Position numbers and translations under genes: made by a program | Part shown: positions 1-4,730 of the stretch, in pieces | How positions within the stretch are numbered: the stretch's first letter is position 1 | Layout: each line of letters begins with the position of its first letter | The notes under the pieces: model-generated | Database searches by the model: none | Told to the model about the DNA's origin: nothing | What the model saw: only the letters and a program-made list of their open reading frames with translations | Assembly: GCA_031282225.1 (NCBI GenBank) | Contig: JAITEC010000148.1 | Coordinates: 1-7,364 of the forward strand | Source of the DNA: Oscillospiraceae bacterium | Lineage (GTDB): Bacteria > Bacillota > Clostridia > Oscillospirales > Oscillospiraceae | DNA length: 7,364 nucleotides | Direction of reading: 5' to 3'

Positions 1-325
1 CGCCGCCCTCGCCGTGATCCTTCGCCTCTTTGCGATTATAGCAATACGGGACATCGCGCCCATACTTCCGATACAGCGCCGCAGCCGTCTCGGCTGCCAG
101 CGGTATCCCTTTATACGCCGGCCCGAACAATGCGTCAAACCGCTCCCCGCTGTCCGCCACGAGATCGGCGTACCACTCCCCGAGCGCCGAGAGCTGCGAG
201 CCCATTTCGTATTTGCCCGTATTGATGAAATAAGGCGTTCTCCGCCCGCTCTTTGCAACGAAGTCACCGAACGTCAGAACGCCGGCGCCTATCATAAAGT
301 CGATAAACTCCCGCTTGTCCCTCAT
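1..325 (-). CDS. pyrE: Orotate phosphoribosyltransferase (partial, C-terminus beyond left edge)
   Basis: The enzyme joins orotate to PRPP to give orotidine 5'-monophosphate in de novo pyrimidine synthesis; it is cytosolic and usually a dimer. Only the first 108 codons are in the window. Recognition rests on family blocks that I read directly: [17 protein letters not shown] near the start, [12 protein letters not shown] at about residues 28-39, [12 protein letters not shown] at about 67-78, and the mobile catalytic loop [13 protein letters not shown] just before the edge. This is the E. coli-like form of PyrE. The PRPP-binding DDVIT-type motif should lie outside the window. The ATG at 325 is the only usual start in frame before an upstream stop, and it matches the family N-terminus. 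Its ribosome binding site is weak (AAAGG at 340-344, about 14 bases away). The gene follows the MATE gene by 28 bases with no terminator between them, so it is probably cotranscribed. Identity is very secure. Confidence 0.96.
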   Translation of the reverse strand, partial: MRDKREFIDFMIGAGVLTFGDFVAKSGRRTPYFINTGKYEMGSQLSALGEWYADLVADSGERFDALFGPAYKGIPLAAETAAALYRKYGRDVPYCYNRKEAKDHGEGG

Positions 326-353
326 AAATGTTGGCCATGCCTTTCGGATTGGG

Positions 354-1700
354 TTATTTTAGCTTTCGCAGGTAGTATATGCCGATGGGCAGCGCGACGA
401 TAAATGTCAGCACGTCGGCTATCGGCGAGGCGAGCTGTATGCCGCGCACGCCGAGCGCCGAATTCATGATGTACAGCAGCGGCATTAGGAACAGACCTTG
501 CCGCGCGAACGCCAAGAAGCTGGCGGGCACCGCTTTTCCTATAGTTTGGAGCATCATGTTGTGGAAAACCACCCAGCTCATGAGCGGGAACGCCGCGCTC
601 TGCGCGCGCAGGGTATACGCGCCTATCCTGAGAACTTCCGCGACATCCTTGTCGTCGCTGCGGAAGAATCCGATTATCTGCGGCGCGAACGCGAAGCAGA
701 TGCCGGCGGACGCCAGCAGGAAAGCGAACGACGACAGGAAGCAGAACCAAAACCCGCTCTTTACGCGGTCGTACCGCCCCGCGCCGTAATTGAACCCGCA
801 CACGGGCTGAAAGCCCTGCCCCAGCCCGATAATGGCTGAGTTTGCTATGAGCACTATCCTGTTGACGATGGAGATTGCCGCGATCACGGCGTCGCTGTAG
901 CCGCCAGCGAGATGGTTGAGCAGCACTGAAGACACGCTCACGAACCCCTGCCGCAGCAGCGAGGGCAGTCCGCCGCGCATTATCTCCAAATATGTGGACA
1001 GCTGCGGCGCGAAGCTGCGGAACCTTATGCGCACGTTGCCGGCTCGCGTGGTCCCCCAGAGCAGGATGAAAAAGCCCGCCGTCTGGCTGATCATCGTGGC
1101 CAACGACGCGCCCGCCGTCCCCATTTTTAGTGCGAATATGAGCAGCGGGTCGAGCGCCACGTTGAGTGCCGCGCCGCCCACCATGCCCAGCATCCCGAAA
1201 AACGCGCTTCCTTGAAATCTCAGCAGGTTGTTCAGTGAGATGGACGATATCATGAACGGCGCGCCGATGAGGATATACAGCAGGTATCTGCGGGCGTGCG
1301 GCATAATTGTGGGAGTGGCGCCGAGCAGGCGGGACAGGGGACCCATGAATACTATGCCCAGGACGGCGATGGCGGCGCCGGATATAAATGCCGAGATTAC
1401 GCCGGTCGCCGCCATTTTCTCCGCCATGTCCGACTGACCCGAGCCCAGCGCGCGCGAAATGTAGTTCCCCGATCCGTTCCCGAAAAAGAACCCCAGCGCC
1501 TGTATTATCGCCATGAGGGGCAGCGCGATGCCCACGGCGCCCGTCGCGCTCGTGCCAAGCGAGCTGACGAAGTACGTATCCGCCATATTGTAGAGCGCGG
1601 ATACCAGCATTATCGCGGTAGTTGGCACAGCGAGTTGAAGGATCAGCGTTCTCACAGGCTGTGTAGTCATTTTTTCGAGTTTAGCGGCCGCGCCGTCCAT
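354..1700 (-). CDS. MATE-family multidrug/cation efflux transporter (MepA/DinF-like)
   Basis: This is an inner-membrane antiporter that would export cationic organic compounds in exchange for Na+ or H+. The 448-residue length fits the family (about 450), with roughly twelve hydrophobic segments in two homologous halves. Visible motifs are a proline-containing first helix followed by YNMADTYFV (Asp41, an acidic TM1 residue common in the family), the [11 protein letters not shown] motif near 179-189, the start of the second half at [12 protein letters not shown] near 241-252, and [16 protein letters not shown] at 294-309. The open frame extends to a GTG at 1712, but I prefer the ATG at 1700: the purine-rich AAAGGGAG at 1712-1719 lies 11 bases upstream of it and would abut or overlap the GTG. 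A later ATG at 1670 has no good site. It has its own strong promoter. The substrate cannot be read from sequence. Family assignment is firm; the drug-export role is inferred. Confidence 0.93.
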   Translation of the reverse strand: MDGAAAKLEKMTTQPVRTLILQLAVPTTAIMLVSALYNMADTYFVSSLGTSATGAVGIALPLMAIIQALGFFFGNGSGNYISRALGSGQSDMAEKMAATGVISAFISGAAIAVLGIVFMGPLSRLLGATPTIMPHARRYLLYILIGAPFMISSISLNNLLRFQGSAFFGMLGMVGGAALNVALDPLLIFALKMGTAGASLATMISQTAGFFILLWGTTRAGNVRIRFRSFAPQLSTYLEIMRGGLPSLLRQGFVSVSSVLLNHLAGGYSDAVIAAISIVNRIVLIANSAIIGLGQGFQPVCGFNYGAGRYDRVKSGFWFCFLSSFAFLLASAGICFAFAPQIIGFFRSDDKDVAEVLRIGAYTLRAQSAAFPLMSWVVFHNMMLQTIGKAVPASFLAFARQGLFLMPLLYIMNSALGVRGIQLASPIADVLTFIVALPIGIYYLRKLK

Positions 1701-1711
1701 CGTCTCAACCA

Positions 1712-1719
1712 CTCCCTTT
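1712..1719 (-). promoter_or_regulatory. Ribosome binding site deciding the MATE start
   Basis: Read on the minus strand the sequence is AAAGGGAG. It ends 11 bases before the ATG at 1700 but directly overlaps the alternative GTG at 1710-1712, so it supports the ATG start. Confidence 0.6.
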
Positions 1720-1732
1720 GTTATCTAGACAC

Positions 1733-1761
1733 AGTATAGTACGCTCGCGGCGGTTTTTCAA
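1733..1761 (-). promoter_or_regulatory. Near-consensus sigma-A/sigma-70 promoter for the MATE-pyrE unit
   Basis: On the minus strand a -35 box TTGAAA (1756-1761) and a -10 box TATACT (1733-1738) are separated by exactly 17 bases. Each box differs from consensus at one position. Transcription would begin near 1726, giving a leader of about 26 bases that includes the AAAGGGAG ribosome binding site and the ATG at 1700. This indicates that the efflux pump and pyrE have their own start rather than depending only on readthrough from the gyrase operon. No clear operator overlaps the boxes. Confidence 0.8.
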
Positions 1762-1810
1762 GGAGGAAATGGGGCGGGGTCGTCCTCGTCCCATATGCCG
1801 GGGTTTCTCA

Positions 1811-1923
1811 AAAACCTATGTGGATATATGCATAACATCATCGAAAATTAAATATTATTCACAAATTTGCGGATAAACACGCGATATTTTGACATAATTA
1901 TGAATATGGCACTTTTATGCATT
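1811..1923. other. AT-rich intergenic tract with DnaA-box-like 9-mers
   Basis: This tract lies between the sirtuin stop and the MATE promoter. I count 31 G+C in 113 bases (about 27%), in sharp contrast to the GC-rich genes on both sides. It holds TTATTCACA on the plus strand at 1855-1863, a full match to the DnaA-box consensus TTATNCACA. Three minus-strand 9-mers each differ from consensus at one position: ATATCCACA at 1819-1827, TTATGCATA at 1827-1835 and TTATCCGCA at 1868-1876. It also has a perfect 10-base palindrome, CATAATTATG, at 1893-1902. I see no gene in it and no convincing intrinsic terminator. Binding by DnaA is an inference from the motif only. Confidence 0.45.
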
Positions 1924-2700
1924 TCAAGTCAGATCTGTCGCCGCCGCGAGGATTTCGCCTATGCTTCCGGGGATCAGGAGATCTGCCGCGCCGTCGCGCG
2001 GCGACGGGCTCTTGTTTATTAGGACAAGTTTGTCGCCGGTATACAGATCCACTAGCCCGGCCGCAGGGTACACCACGAGAGACGTTCCGCCCACTATGAG
2101 CATATCGGCGTCGCGGATGGCTCGCATGGCGCCGCTGAAGGTTCCATCGTCAAGCGACTCTTCGTATAGCACGACATCGGGGCGCACCATGCCGCCGCAT
2201 TTTGTGCACTTAGGCACATCGTCTCCGCCGCCCAGCATGAAGTCGAACCCGTATCGCGTGCCGCAATCCATGCAGTAATTCCTGTGCGCCGAGCCGTGCA
2301 ATTCATATACATTGCGGCTGCCCGCCGCCTGGTGCAGCCCGTCTATGTTCTGGGTAACAATGGCTCGCAGCCGCCCGGTGCCCTCCAGTTTGGCGAGGGC
2401 GGCGTGCGCTTTGTTCGGGGAGATTCCGCGGATGAGTATTTTCTCACGGTAGAACTTGAAGAACTCCCCGGGGCGGCGCAAAAAAAATGAGCGGCTGAGT
2501 ATTTCTTCCGGAGGGTACGCGTACTTTTGGTTATACAGCCCGTCGACACTGCGGAAATCCGGTATCCCGCTCTCCGTGGACACGCCGGCCCCGCCGAAAA
2601 ATACTATGTTTTCGCTGCCCGCTATCCATGTGCGCAGCGTGTCTATTTGCGCGTCCCGCGAGACGGGCGGCGCGCTTTTTCCGCTTGGCAAATCAGTCAC
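1924..2700 (-). CDS. Sir2-family NAD-dependent protein deacylase (class U sirtuin)
   Basis: Sirtuins remove acyl groups from lysines using NAD, releasing nicotinamide and O-acyl-ADP-ribose. The 258-residue length is typical of a compact bacterial sirtuin. Motifs in order are the NAD-binding GAGVSTESGIPDFRS at 37-51, TQNIDGLH at 116-123, catalytic His135 in ELHGS, a zinc site C143-x2-C146 ... C165-x2-C168, GGTSLVVYPA, and INKSPSP near the C-terminus. The FFKFYREK stretch (80-87) lacks the Tyr-x-x-Arg pair of SIRT5/CobB-type desuccinylases, so deacetylation is more likely. Overall similarity is to the Thermotoga maritima type. The GTG start at 2700 overlaps the pth stop by 8 bases. However, the GAGGGG just upstream sits almost on top of it and is better spaced for the in-frame TTG at 2691, so the first three residues are uncertain. 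It is the last gene of the apparent gyrase operon. Confidence 0.95.
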   Translation of the reverse strand: MTDLPSGKSAPPVSRDAQIDTLRTWIAGSENIVFFGGAGVSTESGIPDFRSVDGLYNQKYAYPPEEILSRSFFLRRPGEFFKFYREKILIRGISPNKAHAALAKLEGTGRLRAIVTQNIDGLHQAAGSRNVYELHGSAHRNYCMDCGTRYGFDFMLGGGDDVPKCTKCGGMVRPDVVLYEESLDDGTFSGAMRAIRDADMLIVGGTSLVVYPAAGLVDLYTGDKLVLINKSPSPRDGAADLLIPGSIGEILAAATDLT

Positions 2701-3313
2701 CCCTCGTGTTGAATTCGTTCATTGCCCGCTCCACGCCGGACGTTATTATCGTCCCGACAGCCGAGACGGCGCGTTCAAAAACCGCGTCCAATATTTTTAT
2801 GTCAGCGTCGCTGAACCTGGACAGCACCCAGTCCAATACGTCGGCGCCATTTGCGGGCGGCGCGCCCACGCCTATGCGAACGCGCGGGAAAGCCTCGCCG
2901 CCGCATTTTGCAATTATGTCCTTTAGCCCATTGTGCCCGCCCGAAGAGCCGGAACCCCTTATCCGCAGCGCGCCGACCGGCAGCGCGATGTCGTCCGATA
3001 CCGCCACGACATGGCCAAGCGGTATTTTATAGAAGCACATCGCCTCCCAAACGGCGCTCCCCGAGAGATTCATGAACGTATGCGGCTTTTGCAGCAACAC
3101 GCGCTCGCCGCCCATGGAGGCAATCGCCGTGACGGATCGGAATTTTACGCGATCTATGCGCGCTCGTGTCGCGCTCTCCGCTTTTTCCGCCGCCATGAAC
3201 CCCGCATTGTGCCGCGTGCCGGCGTATTTCCTACCGGGATTGCCGAGAAAAACGACAATCCACGAGACGCCCGCGCGCTCAACTGAAAAGCGTGGAAATG
3301 GAAACTTCCTCAT
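2693..3313 (-). CDS. pth: Peptidyl-tRNA hydrolase
   Basis: Pth cleaves the ester bond of peptidyl-tRNAs that drop off ribosomes and so recycles tRNA in the cytosol. The protein has 206 residues, close to the usual 190-200. Active-site positions are intact: Asn25 in FLGNPG, catalytic His35 in GTRHNAG, Asn82 in TFMNLSG, Asp107 in SDDIALP and Asn128 in GGHNGLKD (E. coli N10, H20, N68, D93 and N114). The open frame reaches 3355, but I chose the ATG at 3313 because AAGAGGA at 3317-3323 precedes it. This leaves an N-terminal extension of roughly ten to fifteen residues before the core strand SWIVVFLGNPG. No ATG, GTG or TTG exists closer to the core in this frame. The start lies 35 bases inside prs, suggesting translational coupling. 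It also overlaps the sirtuin start. Confidence 0.96.
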   Translation of the reverse strand: MRKFPFPRFSVERAGVSWIVVFLGNPGRKYAGTRHNAGFMAAEKAESATRARIDRVKFRSVTAIASMGGERVLLQKPHTFMNLSGSAVWEAMCFYKIPLGHVVAVSDDIALPVGALRIRGSGSSGGHNGLKDIIAKCGGEAFPRVRIGVGAPPANGADVLDWVLSRFSDADIKILDAVFERAVSAVGTIITSGVERAMNEFNTRGD

Positions 3314-4235
3314 AAATCCTCTTAATGGCTTCGGCAAACAACGGTGCCGACTCAATGTATTTTATCTTGCCGCAGGGCACATGCGCATTGTACGGTATGG
3401 TATCCAGGAAACGCACTTCTTTTATGTAACTGTCTTCTATGCGCCCAACAGCCGGGCCGGACAGTATCCCGTGGCTCGCGCAAGCGTATATTTCGCGCGC
3501 TCCGCCTATTTCAACCAGCGCTTTTGCCGCGCCGCATAGGCTGCCCGCCGTATCGAGGATGTCGTCTATCATGATTACGTTCTTGCCGCCGACTTCGCCG
3601 ATTATATTCATGACCTCGGACTGGTTTGCCTTTTCGCGGCGCTTGTCGATGATGGCAAGCCCAAGCCCCATCTTCTGCGCGAACGCCCGTGCGCGCGTTA
3701 CAGAGCCGATGTCAGGCGATACCACGATTACATTTTCCGTGCCGGCGCCGAATTGCCGCGCGTAATACTCCGTGAAGAGCGGCCCGCCCAGCAAGTTGTC
3801 CACGGGGATATCGAAAAATCCCTGTATTTGCGACGCGTGCAAGTCCATCGTCAGCACGCGATCCGCCCCGGCCGTGGCGATTAGGTTTGCCACGAGCTTT
3901 GCAGAAATGGGATCGCGCGCTTTTGTCTTCCTGTCCTGCCTGGCGTAGCCGAAGTAGGGTATGACGGCCGTGATTCGCCCGGCCGACGCCCGCTTGCAAG
4001 CGTCTATCATGATGAGCAGTTCCATCAAGTGCTTGTTTACCGGCGAACATGTCGGCTGGATGATGAACACGTCGAAGCCCCGCACGGTCTCAAAGAGCGA
4101 TACCGATGTCTCCCCGTCCGCGAACGAGGCGACATCCGAGCCCCCCAACCGTATTCCGACCGCGTGGCATATGGCCTCCGCCAGCTGTTTGTTGGCGTTT
4201 CCGCTGAAGATTTTTATGTCTCTGCCGTGACCCAT
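3279..4235 (-). CDS. prs: Ribose-phosphate pyrophosphokinase (PRPP synthetase, class I)
   Basis: Prs transfers pyrophosphate from ATP to ribose 5-phosphate, making PRPP for nucleotide, histidine, tryptophan and NAD synthesis. The 318-residue length matches class I enzymes. Motifs in order are IKIFSGNAN at 7-15, FADGE at 38-42, the ATP-side signature YFGYARQDRK at 94-103, the metal-binding MDLHASQIQGFFDIPVDN at 130-147, SPDIGSVTRAR at 173-183, catalytic-loop Lys198 and Arg200 in DKRREKAN, and the PRPP loop IDDILDTAGS at 223-232. The ATG at 4235 starts a standard N-terminus; AAAAGGA at 4247-4253 is the likely ribosome binding site, with a rather long spacing of 11 bases. It lies 54 bases after rnhA and overlaps pth by 35. 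The prs-pth pairing is common in bacteria. Allosteric behaviour cannot be judged here. Confidence 0.97.
   Translation of the reverse strand: MGHGRDIKIFSGNANKQLAEAICHAVGIRLGGSDVASFADGETSVSLFETVRGFDVFIIQPTCSPVNKHLMELLIMIDACKRASAGRITAVIPYFGYARQDRKTKARDPISAKLVANLIATAGADRVLTMDLHASQIQGFFDIPVDNLLGGPLFTEYYARQFGAGTENVIVVSPDIGSVTRARAFAQKMGLGLAIIDKRREKANQSEVMNIIGEVGGKNVIMIDDILDTAGSLCGAAKALVEIGGAREIYACASHGILSGPAVGRIEDSYIKEVRFLDTIPYNAHVPCGKIKYIESAPLFAEAIKRIYEEVSISTLFS
3317..3323 (-). promoter_or_regulatory. Ribosome binding site of pth, inside the prs coding region
   Basis: AAGAGGA on the minus strand ends 3 bases before the ATG at 3313. It lies within the last codons of prs, so ribosomes finishing prs pass directly over it. 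It decides between the 3313 start and the longer open frame beginning at 3355. Confidence 0.55.
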
Positions 4236-4289
4236 AATATACCCCGTCCTTTTATTGAGTTTTTCGCGTCTTTCGGTTGCCCGCCCGGT

Positions 4290-4730
4290 TCACGAGTCGC
4301 GCGCGCGGCGGCTCTCGGCCACCGCCAGTTCGTCGCAGCGGTTATTGTATTCGTTTTCGGCGTGCCCTTTTACCCAGACAAAAGTCACGTCATGCCGCTC
4401 CAGAAGCGGCAGGAGCGCCTGCCAAAGCTCCGGATTTTTCACCTCCCCGCCCTTTTTGCGCCAGTTTTGCCGCGCCCATGAATCCAGCCAATGCTTGTTT
4501 ATAGCGTCTGTCACGTATTTTGAATCCGTGTACGCGGTCACCTGGCACGGTTCCTTCAGCGCGCCGAGCGCCTCTATCACGCCGGTGAGTTCCATACGGT
4601 TGTTAGTTGTGAGCGCCGCCCCGCCGGAAATTTCCCGGCGCTCCCCGCCGTAGATCAGCACGGCGCCCCAACCGCCGGGGCCGGGGTTGCCCGAGCACGC
4701 GCCGTCTGTATAGACGGTGACCTTTTTCAT
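4290..4730 (-). CDS. rnhA: Ribonuclease HI
   Basis: RNase HI cuts the RNA strand of RNA-DNA hybrids, removing R-loops and primers. The 146-residue length fits the type I enzyme. The catalytic set is complete: Asp9 in [15 protein letters not shown], Glu47 in NNRMEL, Asp69 in YTDSKYV and Asp133 in NRCDELA, plus the catalytic-assist His123 in WVKGHAENE. The basic handle region ([11 protein letters not shown], about 89-99) used for hybrid binding is present, so this is the E. coli-like form without the extra N-terminal hybrid-binding domain. The ATG shares its bases with the gyrA stop in an ATGA overlap, and GGGAGGG at 4734-4740 precedes it, inside gyrA. Translation is therefore probably coupled to gyrA. 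The neighbourhood suggests a shared role in controlling supercoiling and R-loops; that role is inference. Confidence 0.97.
   Translation of the reverse strand: MKKVTVYTDGACSGNPGPGGWGAVLIYGGERREISGGAALTTNNRMELTGVIEALGALKEPCQVTAYTDSKYVTDAINKHWLDSWARQNWRKKGGEVKNPELWQALLPLLERHDVTFVWVKGHAENEYNNRCDELAVAESRRARDS

Noticed and set aside
322..801. A 159-codon minus-strand frame overlapping the end of the MATE gene and the start of pyrE.
   Set aside because: It is an arginine-rich, low-complexity translation in another frame of the MATE gene with no family resemblance.
1803..1817. A small hairpin (GGTTT / AAACC, 5-base stem) after the sirtuin, considered as the operon terminator.
   Set aside because: The stem is short and AT-containing, and no run of T follows it on either strand, so it does not meet the criteria for an intrinsic terminator. 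No other convincing terminator was found between 1762 and 1923.
1760..1876. A perfect AAGGAGG (1760-1766) on the plus strand followed by ATG at 1769 and a 35-codon frame ending in TAA at 1874-1876.
   Set aside because: Only 2 bases separate the Shine-Dalgarno from the ATG, no plus-strand promoter precedes it, the peptide has no recognisable features, and the site overlaps the -35 box of the opposing MATE promoter. It is most likely coincidence.
1889..1918. An exact TTGACA (1889-1894) on the plus strand with TTTTAT 18 bases later, a possible promoter for antisense RNA into the sirtuin gene.
   Set aside because: The -10 box matches only 4 of 6 positions with a non-optimal spacer, and such AT-rich sequence gives chance matches easily.
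1811..1923. Calling the AT-rich spacer the chromosomal origin oriC outright.
   Set aside because: Only one 9-mer is an exact consensus match, dnaA and dnaN are not visible, no DnaA-trio repeats were seen, and the gyrase genes would face the replication fork. It is kept only as a testable hypothesis.
3314..3355. A longer pth start, 14 codons upstream of the chosen ATG.
   Set aside because: It would deepen the overlap with prs and lengthen an already extended N-terminus, while the ATG at 3313 has a good ribosome binding site.
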